Positions 33,520-44,600 of a stretch of DNA of 64,000 nucleotides are shown piece by piece (position 1 is the first letter of the stretch; every line of letters starts with the position of its first letter). A program made the translations under genes and the position numbers. Location: contig SADC01000910.1 in assembly GCA_004194705.1 (NCBI GenBank), positions 310,001 to 374,000 on the forward strand, written 5' to 3'. This DNA comes from Ditylenchus dipsaci (taxonomy: Eukaryota > Nematoda > Chromadorea > Rhabditida > Anguinidae). The notes beneath the pieces were generated by a model. The model was not told the DNA's origin, searched no databases, and saw only the letters and a program-made list of their open reading frames with translations.

Positions 33520-36500
33520 ATATTTGATTGAAAAGTCGATCGATTATTAAGTCTAGATAAATCGCTGCATTCGCAAAAGAACAAACAAATAACAGAAAAA
33601 GGAGATTAAAACTTTAAATGCCTAACAGCTGTTGATGTTATGCCTCTGCTGCATCCTAACAAACATAAGTGGGCGATCTTTCATTCTTCATACATTGAAA
33701 AAGAGAGTTCAAAGTTATTTAGACAGCAATAAAACACACACGAAAAATGCAAAATTCAGGATATTAAGAAAATTAATAAGCAACTATTGTTCTTCAGACC
33801 AGCCTAGAAGTCAAATTTTAATGGCTGTAATTGAAATGCACCTTCAAACCTTCATTACAAAAAAGATAAAAATCCAAATTTCTGAATTTCCGAACTTAGT
33901 TTTTTTTTAATCTTTAAAATTTTTCTCAACACGTGGTGGCTCGAGTTCGCTCGCTCGGTGACTCAAGTTATTGGCTTCTATTTGATGCGATTTTCAAAAA
34001 AAGGATCGAAAAAATTTTTCATACTTTTTTTAAAGCTTCCTGACCTATAGATATTAGAAATCATTCATCAAAGTTAGATAGCTCATTGGAAAGCTAAGTA
34101 CCAGGGATACACAATAACTCGCAAAAATTTTGAAAGTTTGTTTTTATTTGCTTCGCTTACTTGCTCAAAAAGCTTTTATATATTTATTTAATATAAATGT
34201 CTTAAACGTATATCATTGTTTGATCTGAAAGTCTATTTTGTCAAAATACAAATTATCCAAAAATCTTTGACAAAACAGATGGTTTCTTAGTGGTTCTGTC
34301 ACGGACATCAACCCCGTTTCTTGACTTCAACATGTTGTCTGGACGAGGTGTGGCCTTAGTAGTTTTAGAGCCAAACCCAAGCAGCCGTTTCTGTCTGATC
34401 AACAAGTGGTCTTCTAAAATTATAAGTTCTTACATAAATTTTTGAAAATCTTTAGCTAAATTTATTTATGATTTAAAAAAATTGAAATGACTACAAAGTT
34501 GCCCAAAAAATTCGGCATCTTAAAAAAATTGAAGTACGTAACCCTTGCCCGGTCGGTTTCCGATTTTTGGGTGGCAAGCCCTCGGAAACTTCCTCAACAA
34601 TGCCGGCTGTGATAGAGAGAAACACCACAAAGCTCCTAGGTAGCTTAACCACTGCCAGCGATTTTCCTGGGGAAATCGATGTGGCAAGGAGCTATCTACG
34701 CAATTTTTTTTCAAGTGGCCGCGTTTTTTTGGGTCACCCTGTACAACTGTTGAACATTAAACTAACGAATTTCTGGCTCTTCTGGAGAATAGGTACCGAT
34801 TTTCGCATTGGTCCCCCCCCTGTTATTTTTTTCATGTTTTTTTAATATGTTTTTGCTTCTTTAGATATTATATTTTTCTATTCGTGTTGTTTTCTTTTCT
34901 ATCTATCTTATAAGATAAAAAAGGAAATTCTGTATGTATGAGTTTTTGTCTTATACATATATTTGAATTCCCGCCCATGTACCTGTCTTCGATTTTTAAA
35001 TAAAAACTCACCCTGTACTGTATCATATTAACGACAAGCTAAAGACAAGCTAAGTGTTGCTGACAAACTCGTTTCCCAAACTTGTTTTTACAAAAAAAAA
35101 TAAAGTTTGAGTTTGCTAGAAGTCACATATGAGATCTCACAACCATGGCAACAAATAATCAATATATAGATTTTCACAAAATTTTTAAAAAAAAGTTATA
35201 TTTAGTTGGCTCAAATTGAATTTCCCCACTGAATTTTCAAAACTTAACGTCCAGATCTCGTTGTTTCCTTATCATTTTTGTCAATCTTTTTGGACCAGCA
35301 TATAGCCTTATTATAATTTTTTTATTAAATATAAACTAACCAGATGTGATTTAAAAAATTGAGAAAAAATATTGTTTTTAAAGTAGTTGTTTTATAAAGG
35401 TGTATTGCCCTCTATCTTGCGCTAACTACATTGAGCCAGTTGTCTTCTTGTTAAAAACTAGAAGAGTAGGGCTACATTTTGGTCCAAAAAAAATTTACGA
35501 AAATAATAAAAAAAACAACGAGATGTGGTCGTTTTAAAAATTTGGTGGTGAAATTCAGAACTCTAGTGGGGAAATTCAGAAAGTAACTTTAGTTAGAGCC
35601 TCTTTAGTTAACACAGTTAATTCAGTCATTTAAACAAAAAAATTGAAATTGATCGCTAAATATAATACCTGCAAAACATTCTATTAACAAGAAGCTAGAA
35701 AGTATCAGCACAACAAACAAGACCGAAAATTTCATCGTCTGCAATATAATATAAAGTAAAAGTTATGAACTGATTATTTGCCCAGCACAATTTAGAGATA
35801 AATAAACCAGTTCAAGGTGTGTGATAGACTCCTCTAAAAGGCGACCACATTTTAATGTTTTGTTTACAGCCTAAAATAGTTTTTGTTTTTCAACCAATAA
35901 GTAGTATATTGGTGAGTTTAGTGAATCATTAGAATTACCAATCGGAAATAGGGCAGTCAGAGTCTGACATTTTAAACCCAATTTAAAAAATTTTATGCCA
36001 AATTTATTGTATAGTCTTATGCGATAAATAAAAACCATTTGATTTTGCCGGTTATTTTCTCCAAATCTTTTTATGTTACCAAAGACTCGTAAACTTCGAT
36101 ATACAGTCACCCGTTTTCTGAAAATCAGGTGACGGTTAACTGAGGGTCACTGCTTATAAAAAGATTTGTGGAAGATGTCCGACGAATCGGAATCGCTGCG
36201 ATTCTTTGAGGAAGAGTGAACTGTGCTATTTTAAATTCTGCCTGTTCAGATTGTAACAGTTAATTTTGGGGCTCTTGGCTTTGTGTCCGCTTTTGTTCGT
36301 GCCGATCTCAAATTGTGTCAATTCAAAAAAAACCAATGTACTTTGTGCCAATGTACTAACCACCTTAATTCATGAAATTTTTTGTCAGCTTGACAAAATA
36401 AAATAATTTTTAGATAAATTATTTATTTATACCTATAAACCAACACATGACTCAATGTTTGCACGTGTAGATCCAGAGGATCCTAAGATCCAGTGCTTCA

Positions 36501-36550
36501 AGTAAGTGCAAAAGAAATAAAAAAGTACAACAAAAGTCTAAATAAAAAGA
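33520..36550. other. Gene-free stretch
   Basis: Open frames here reach about 90 codons but show no family motif. A slightly GC-richer patch at about 34530-34700 (GCCGGCTGTGATAGAGAG) looks like the internal part of a mobile element without visible ends. At about 36100-36160 there is an ACAGTCACCCGTTTTCTG repeat end of the pogo-like type. Confidence 0.4.
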
Positions 36551-36559
36551 AAAAAAAAA

Positions 36560-37075
36560 AAAAAAAGAAATAAGAATCCCCGCCCCACGCAGAGTGCTCG
36601 GATGGAAGAGATAACCTCATATTCGTGTTTCTCGACCCCGATTTCATGAGAAAGCTGCGCGTTTTTTGGTTCTGAGAAAAAAATTGTTTTCGAACCACAG
36701 GGGGCAAAAGATTTAGCTTAAAACCATTTTGACGAAAAACTCACTAAAATGCATATAGAGTCTATTTTTGCCACGTCCCAGTTGAAAAACATGGTAAGAC
36801 AGTCGAAGAATAAAAACACTTAGTTTTCTAACGTTCTGTCATAAAGAGGCCTCTTTTATTCCTTTCCGCTCCCAATGCAGCCCGTATTCCCTTAAAAATT
36901 CAAAAGGCGCTAATTTAAATTTTTGAAATTTTTATTAAAAAACCATGATCCCCTGTGGTTCGAATTTTTTTCAGAATCAGAAAAACAGCCGGCTTTCTCA
37001 TGAAATCGGGGTCGAGAAACACGCATATTTAGTTATCTCCTCCATCCGAGCACTCTGCGTGGGGTTGGATTCTAT
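36560..37075. repeat. Foldback with CTCGACCCCGATTTCAT arms
   Basis: Arms share CCGAGCACTCTGCG, TTTCTCGACCCCGATTTCAT and GGTTCTGAGAAAAAAA in inverted orientation. These are the same arms as at 3640-4500, but here without the GCGCATCTC core, showing that arms and core are separable. Confidence 0.65.
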
Positions 37076-37547
37076 ACTCAAGCCAATAAAAAGGCTAGGT
37101 GAACTTTTTCAAAAACGAAACTTTTCACAACTTTGCATTGGTGCCCCCTGTGATAAAAGCCCGAAAATTATGTGATCGCCCGAATCGATGCATTTCAGAG
37201 AATTTCGTCATTCTGTGTCTGAAAAAGTGTTTTGAATTGTTTTTTCTAATTGGCCACTATCTTCTAATAAGCCAGCGACCTCGACATTGAGTACCAGTAT
37301 CTCAGATATTTTACATTGCTTTTAGTCGTTTCTGTAACATTTCAGGGTTGATCCCTGTATGCATGCCGGAAATATGTATTTATACGAAAAAGTGCGTCGA
37401 AATATTTTTTGGGGCATTTAGGAGAAAAAAATTGAAAAAAATCAACCTAAAAAAAATTTTCCGCTGAAAAATGGTTGAAAGAAGGTTTTTGCAATTTTTG
37501 GAAAAAATTCTTTTTTTTATGTTAAAAATAACAGGGGCCAAGGCAAG

Positions 37548-37650
37548 TCTTTGAGAAGTTTCGTTTTGAGTAGTTTCGTTAAAAAAAGTTTCGTCTTAAC
37601 AAGTTTCGCTTGGACAAAACCTACGTTGAGAAGTTTCATTTTTCAGAATG
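37548..37650. repeat. GAGAAGTTTCGTTTT short array
   Basis: Five or six units of about 17 bp (GAGAAGTTTCGTTTT, AAAAAAGTTTCGTCTTAAC and similar). Only one arm is visible, so it may be half of an array-armed element. Confidence 0.4.
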
Positions 37651-37689
37651 TTTTCCTAGCCAATATAACCGTAATATGAAAATGTCTTA

Positions 37690-39165
37690 ATGGCTTAAAT
37701 TGACAAATATCACCTAGCCGGTAGCCAGGTAGGATAGGTAGGTGCCCATCTGGGGTAGGTGGCCAGGTATCAACCAACAAGAAGGTACTCGAACCTCATG
37801 GATACCCCTAACCACCAGGATGTTACCTGAATCACGTGGATAGCTCTGAATTACTTAGAAGGTACCTAAATACCAGGATGGTACACAAACACCTAGATAG
37901 ACCATGAACCACATACAGGGTGCTTAAACCACCTGGATAGGCCCAAACTACGGTTAAGTCGCCAAAGGGGACTTAAACCATTAAGCATTTCCAACGTACG
38001 ATCAACAGCTAACAAACAGCAGCATCGCCGCTGTGACGCTCTAGTTTTCTAGATACTCAGTCAACAAAAATTATTTTGTCGCGCTGGCAATGCGACAAAA
38101 GCTTATAGTCAAATCTGTATTGATGAAAATATCGTTGAAAGTAGTCCAAGTTCGAGTATTTGTTTGAACACCCTCACTTCTACTCCAGCTCATAATTCTT
38201 AAACGAGACATAGAAACATGGGAAAATTTGTAATCTGAACATTTTAATACACGACGAATAAATTTCAAATTAGTAACTTTTTAACTTTGACAAACAAGAT
38301 CACTTCATACAAGCTTTTTGCACTGCAGTCAAACCTGGAATTTTGATCTTCTGAATTTTTATTTCTTTTTTATAAGTGCTGAATTTTGCTTTAAATATTT
38401 TCTGCTTAATTAAAAAATTCAAATTTGTTAAAAATATTTTAAATTAATTTACTAAACACTAGAACACAATTTTTTTGCTTTATACGCCTTTTTAATTGTT
38501 TATAAAATATATGATTAATAAACTGCTGTTTTCGAAATTTAAAAATTTCGATGAATCACTGAAATTCCCTAGACAATTTGCAATCTACCAGTAAAGCTGA
38601 AACCATAATAATTACTTGTTTTTCTCGGACAGAGTTTTGTTATGGTGTGAAAAATTTCCGCTTTTACCGGTTGTAAGAAATGTTCTTAGGTAACTTTTGT
38701 ATGTTGTACCGCATTATTTCTAACTGGGGTGACTAGCGCCTTAACATGCGCCAATTTCTGTAAGCAATATGTCAATACTATCTAGCTGGTTTGGGTACTA
38801 TCCAGAAAGTTGGGGTAACATCCAAGTGCTTTAGCTCCTCTTCAGGTGGTTAATGTGCCCTCCAAGTAATTTGAGTATTATCCGTGGCGTTTGGCTACTA
38901 TCTAGGTAGTTCAAGCACTATATAGGTGGTCAGGGCCCAAACCTGGTGGTTGTTGCACAATCCTGGTGGTTAGAGTATTTTCTTGGTAGAATAAGTACTA
39001 TGCAAGTGATTCGGGTATAATCCATCAGGTTGAAGTACTATTTGGGTGGTTGGGGTGCGATCCTGGGGGTTTGGGTACTATCCAGGTAGCTCAGGTCTAA
39101 TCCTAGTAGTTCGGTTATTATCTATGTGGTCAAAGTCCAATCCAGGTATTTGAGTGAATTTATGT
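37690..39165. repeat. Facing pair of 20-bp tandem arrays
   Basis: Left arm (37690-37980) has units like AACCACCTGGATAGGTACC; right arm (38780-39165) has the inverse, TATCCAGGTGGTTTGGGTAC. About 800 bp of unique AT-rich DNA lies between. The unit is the same as at 19911-20112 and 42670-43335. The inverted pairing suggests one large array-armed element rather than plain satellites. Confidence 0.6.
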
Positions 39166-39204
39166 TTAGTGGGTGCCTTTATATTCACCCCCTGGGTACC
39201 AGCG

Positions 39205-39345
39205 TTTGGAAAATGATAGTGATAGTGAAAATGATAATAATATCATTATCATTGTAGACTATCATTTTGGGAAATGATAGTATATCATTTTTAACTATCA
39301 TTTTCAACTGTCATTATCACTGTCATTTGAAATGAAGTGACAGAC
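39205..39345. repeat. ATGATAGT/ACTATCAT palindromic array
   Basis: Tandem AATGATAGTGA-like units turn into inverse units at the TATCATTATCA centre and again near 39280, giving a nested palindrome. Probably another short array-armed element; no target duplication confirmed. Confidence 0.5.
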
Positions 39346-39349
39346 ATCC

Positions 39350-40600
39350 ACAGTGGATTATCGCAGGATACGTCATTGAACATAATTACGAACTGAAACG
39401 TGTTTCCCGAAGTACAAAGAGGCAAGAGGAAACAGTTCACTTAATATTTTCTAGATCAGCCAATAACTTATTTAGAGTCCAGTTACAACAGGGATGCCGT
39501 CAAAATTTTAAAAAGAGGACATTTTCGCAAAAAAAAGGAATTTGAAGGAAAAAGTGCGTTTTATCTAGTGCTTATCGCCATTTTGAAGCGAAAAAAAAGA
39601 TTTTGACTACAACTTCTAAAAAAAGATTTGGGTTAAAAGAAATTGACATATCTTTTTAAAAAGGACATATGGCAGCCCTGAGTTATAAGGATCTCGCCAC
39701 TTTTGAGGAGATTACCTACCTTTTTAATTTAAGGCTAGTGAATTGTAAATTCGGTATGTCAAACTGTAATGAGCGCAACATTCTAAGTATGATAACCTAG
39801 TTTAATTTTCCTCAAATTAGCTCTTGTCCAATCAGAAAAAGGGATAATTTCACTCACACTTTTTCTCTATATAGTTAGAAAAATAGCTATCACATACAGA
39901 CCCGTACCAAAATATAATGATTTCACGCCGCACTTACTAGACTCGGCTTAAAAGATCAAGACTTCGTTAGAATACAATTTACATCGCACAAGCACTAACA
40001 AAGCATCAATATAATCACAAGCATAGATTCCTGAATATCACTTGCTTCAGACTACTCGTTGGCTGCGGCTGGAAGAGTAGCACATATTAGGCAGTCGAGA
40101 TGTGAGCATAGGTCATCGGCAAGACAGCCTCCACTTCAACGACCACTTCGACTTTACTTCCACTGGACTTGCTCATCCGTTTCCTCCTGCGTAGGGATGC
40201 TGCGCAACGGGTAGTAGGGGTCCATCCTGCAAAGATCATCATCATTATCACGGTATAAAATTTTAGGCAGAGTCAGTTCGGCAGAGTATAAATGGGCAAA
40301 AAATTGAATACCGAGTATACAACCTTGCGCCCTCTTCGGGGCTGTAATACTGTAATATACCTACTGTAATATACCTCCACCCTTCCTAAAATCGTAAAAT
40401 CGAATTTAGCAACCCCCATCACGGTTAACCAACCACCCCCCCCCCCCCCCAAATCAAATTTTTTGGGCGTGTCCAAAAACATTTTTAAGTAGTAATTCCG
40501 GTATAAAAACCGAAAAAGTGATTTTGAAGGGACGCTGAAGGGACCCAGGAACACAGAAAATTAGCTCAATACGAAAAGACGATGTAGAGCCATAATTTTG
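39350..40600. other. Gene-free stretch with repeat fragments
   Basis: No gene seen. It includes a repeat related to the one at about 9380-9600 (AAAGTGCCATTTTATCTAGTGC; here AAAAGTGCGTTTTATCTAGTGC), and at 40270-40510 a fragment with a C-run and TTTTTTGGGCGTGTCCAAA resembling the arms of the 17280-18000 foldback. Confidence 0.45.
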
Positions 40601-40604
40601 AAGA

Positions 40605-40965
40605 TTAACAATTGGGACGCAGCGGATTTTCCGAGATTCGGATAGGCGGGTACACTTTTTTATTCAGAAAATATTCAACAATTAATCTTCAAATTATTAT
40701 TTCTTTGCATCTGAAATTTTATCAAAATTTTAAACCATTTACTACTCGAGCCCAACGTTGCTTGACTATGCCAGATAGGACGACTAGGCCTGCTTTCACT
40801 GCACTATAACTACTCATGTTAGTCTACAGATCTTCCTTGACTTCCACATAAAATATTAATTTAAATGCAAATAAAAAAATTCAAACAAACATTTTCGGAA
40901 TAAAAAAGTGTACCCCGCCAATTCAAATTTCAAAAATGCCGCTGCGTTCAAAAACCATGGTCCTT
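40605..40965. repeat. Foldback with GGCGGGTACACTTTTTTATT arms
   Basis: Arms at about 40615-40690 and 40890-40960 share GGCGGGTACACTTTTTTATT and, further out, GACGCAGCGG / CCGCTGCGTTC. The right side ends AAAACCATGGTCCTTTAAG, the same block that borders the hairpin at 44776-44967. Confidence 0.5.
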
Positions 40966-41621
40966 TAAGATAGCTTTTTAAGTAGCAGGCTTTTATTAAC
41001 ATTAAATAAAAGTTTGAGCACCGAATATCGGCCATTAAAATAAATGAGCACTTAACGCAATTGCTATAAAAAGTAATTTTCAACAGCTGAAAAGCTAAGT
41101 TAATAAAACACATTAGACCATTTCTTTACTTATTCCGCCTGAAAAGGTAATTAAATGTTTGAGCACTGCAGCAAAGCACACGGAAAGTCAGTATAGTCAG
41201 ACTTGACAAAAATGAAAGCACACTTTTTATGAGGACACGTAAGGACGGTACGGGGCAGTCTATTAAGTGTCCTTATATAAATCCTCGACTGTATATTGAA
41301 TAAGTTTGATAGGCGACAAAACTTTAAAAATACAAGCTTCGGTTTGAAAAAGCTCCAAATTTATTTTAACAGATCAAAAGAGAACACAAAAAAGTTTAGT
41401 TTTTATTTTATGAGTTGACTAATTGCCTTATTCGTATTGAAAGTTGTGTAAATTATTATAGTCCAAGTAAATTCCCTAGAAGCCAACAGATTAGACTATT
41501 AAAATTACCGAGTTTAGTGAGGATTAGGAAGAACAGAAATTACCAGGAAGTCCTTCGTCCTCAAAACACACAACAAAATATTTAATATTGTTGTTATTCC
41601 TTTTTCAGTTCGATATTAGTA

Positions 41622-44600
41622 ATGATCTCAGGTGAATTTGAACTTTTTCATTAAATAAATAAATTTATGATTTGAGTTTAGCTCTTCACCACATCAACTG
41701 CTGGACAGCATTTGTTTTTGGAGTTTCTCTGAACTCTTTGTTACTATGGTTGATTTGGAAAAGAAGCTCCAAAGAAATGAAAGTTTACAGAGCTATTTTG
41801 CAGCAGGCTTGTTTGATCGACTATTGGTTAATTGTTACAAATGTCTCAATTCAACTAGTAAGTTGAAATATTAAAATGGCCTTTATCTCTAAAACTGTTT
41901 TTAGATCTTTGTAACTTTTGATGGTCACAACATTTTTCTGTGCATCGGACTTCTGAGCTGGCTGAAATATCCTTACAGTTCTTATGTAATAGCTGTATGG
42001 TTCTATTCGTTTCATTTAGCTATAAATGCAAATTGTGTTCCGTTCATTTATCGATATCTAATATTTGCAGGTGAGCATTTAGTATAAAAAGAATAAAAGA
42101 ATAAAAGAATAAATATTTGTAAAATTCCTGGCATAATATGAAACTTTATCGATAACTGTTCGTTTATAACTGTAAAATTTCTCGTATAAAATACAAATAA
42201 CTAGGGTCAGCAGGCGCCTATCGGCGCCTATGTCGTTCGCGAACGTTGGTGATTGGAGTACTATCTCCCTGGTCCGAGAACATTGGTGGCTTAAGTACGC
42301 CAATCCTTACTCGCCTAAGCCGCCTTAATCGCCTAACTCGCTATGGGGCAACAGACTTCTATAGGCGCCTAAGTCGTGCTTGTACTTATAAATAGGTTTT
42401 TTTATTATTTCAGGGGTTTCGGCGCTAATACAAAAAGTGGTTTATTCAATTTTTTGTGTTTGTTTTGAGATTTTCCCATGAAATCCCAAATTTTCAACTT
42501 CAAGGAGCGAAATTCCAAATTTTTTCATAGAGAACACAAAAAAGTGAGAGCTTTCTAATGAGTACGAACATGCAAAATGAATAAAAAAAATTCTTTGTGA
42601 CCAAATGAACCCAAAACCCAAACTCCTAAAATCCAAACTTTCAACTTTAAGGGGCAAAATCTTAATTTCGAAAAACGGGTTTGGGGATTATCCACGTGGT
42701 TTGGCCCCATCTTGGTGCTTCGGGCCATATCCTAGTGGTTTGAGCCCCGTACTGGTGGTTCGGTCGCTGTCATGGTAGTTCGGGTACTTTCCAGCACGGT
42801 TTGCGGGAGGACAAATTTCGGGCGTGAGGATTAGTGAGGATGAGGACGACGTGAGCTCATGAAATATGAGGTTGCGTGAGAATTTCAAAAACGTCTCCTC
42901 ACGTGAGGTCGGTCCTCATGAGGATGAGCTCACGATGTTGTGAGCTCATGCAAACCGTGCTTTCCAGGTGGTTCAGGCCTATTATTGTGGCTTAGGCTCC
43001 GTCTTGCTGATTTGGGGGCATACACGTGGTTAGGGCTATATCCTGGTGGTTTGAGCCCCGTTTTGGTTGTTCGGGCCATATTCTGGTGGTTTAGGCTCCG
43101 TTTAATGGTTTGGAGGAATCCACGTGGTTTGGGCATTGTCTTGGTGGTTCGGGCGAAATTCTGGTGGTTCGGGTATTCCCACGTGGTTTGGTCCCTATCC
43201 AGGTGGGTCGCGCAATATCCTGATGGTTTGAGCCTCGTCCTGGTGGTTCGGTACTTTCCAGGTGGTTTGAGGGGTATCCACGTGGTTCGGGCCCTATCCT
43301 AGTTGTTCAGTACCCATTTTGGGGGTTTGAGCCTAACAACGATTTTCGTGTCGAGACAAAAGACATTCATGAAATAGGAAAGTGAAAGGGATCCTATTAA
43401 AATGGAAGTTTTCTAGTAAATCCGGTGATTTCGATCCTTTCGATCCTTTAACCGATTCCCGAAAAACACACACAGGATGATAAAAACGCTTGACTTTTTT
43501 CTTTGCCAAAATAATCAAAAATTTAGGATCAAAAACCAGCAATCAAAATCAATTAATTATTTTCAAATGCTGCTAAGGCCAATAAAATTGTATACATTTT
43601 GTTTAGCCTTATCCATTTTTTAAGATAATATTTATATTACAGGGTGGCGCAACATAAACGCATGAATGAATTTTCGCCATAACTTTTTAAATTTGCGGTA
43701 CTTTGACGAGATCTTTTTTTATTCGAAAGCTGAATGAATGAGAAATCGAATGACACCAAACTTATTGATTTTCGTGTTTGTTATCACTGTTAAAACATGT
43801 TTGATTGAAAATTTATTTTTTCTTTTTTAGCCATGGTCTACAGTGCTCAAGAGAAGGCAAAGTGCGTCGAAATGTTCATTGAGGAAGGCAAAAGCGTGGC
43901 CAATTTTGGCGTTTGATATCGGAGGGAGCTCGGGATTCATGCTAAAGTGCCGAACCGCAATAGGATTCTTGACTGGTACAACAAATTCAAGGGCAAGGAA
44001 GCGTCGAAAGGAAGAAGAGGCCAAACATCAAGGTTGGATTTTTGGGTTTGGTTGATTGGATGATGAATTTGGTTGATTTTTTGCTGCAGTTGATCTTTTG
44101 CTTTTTCCTCTTCGCTGGATGGGTCGTAGGACGTCTACTGCTCCTGCTCCCTTCGCCTGGACGCCGTATTCGCCTGATTTGACGCCGTGTGACTTCTTCC
44201 TGTGGGGGTGGATCAAGAGCCAAGTCTACACAACACCAATCGCCAGTATGAATGAGCTTCGAGAACGGATTGAGCGCGCTTTCATGAGTCTGCCGCAGGA
44301 GATGGTCAACAGAGCAATCGGAGCCTACGAAACTCGCCTCGAATACTGCCTAGAAGTGAATGGGAAAAGTACAGAACAGGAATATGAGTGAAAATCATTG
44401 TTATTTTTGTCCGTTAAAATCGGGTGTGTTCAAATAAAGAATTCTCTGCATGTTTGATGTCATTCGATTTCTCATTCATTCAGCTTTCGAATAAAAAAGA
44501 TCTCGTCAAAGTACCGCAAATTTAAAAAGTTATGGCGAAAATTCATTCATGCGTTTATGTTGCGCCACCCTGTATATCTGCCCGCTAATTTGGACTTTTC

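Noticed and set aside
3027..42070. Programmed frameshifting as the reason for three one-base-short genes
   Set aside because: The three sites share no slippery heptamer or common motif, and the families involved are not known to use frameshifting.
42930..43302. A 120-codon frame in the 20-bp array of the receptor intron
   Set aside because: Tandem-repeat translation; both strands are open and the unit length keeps the frame.
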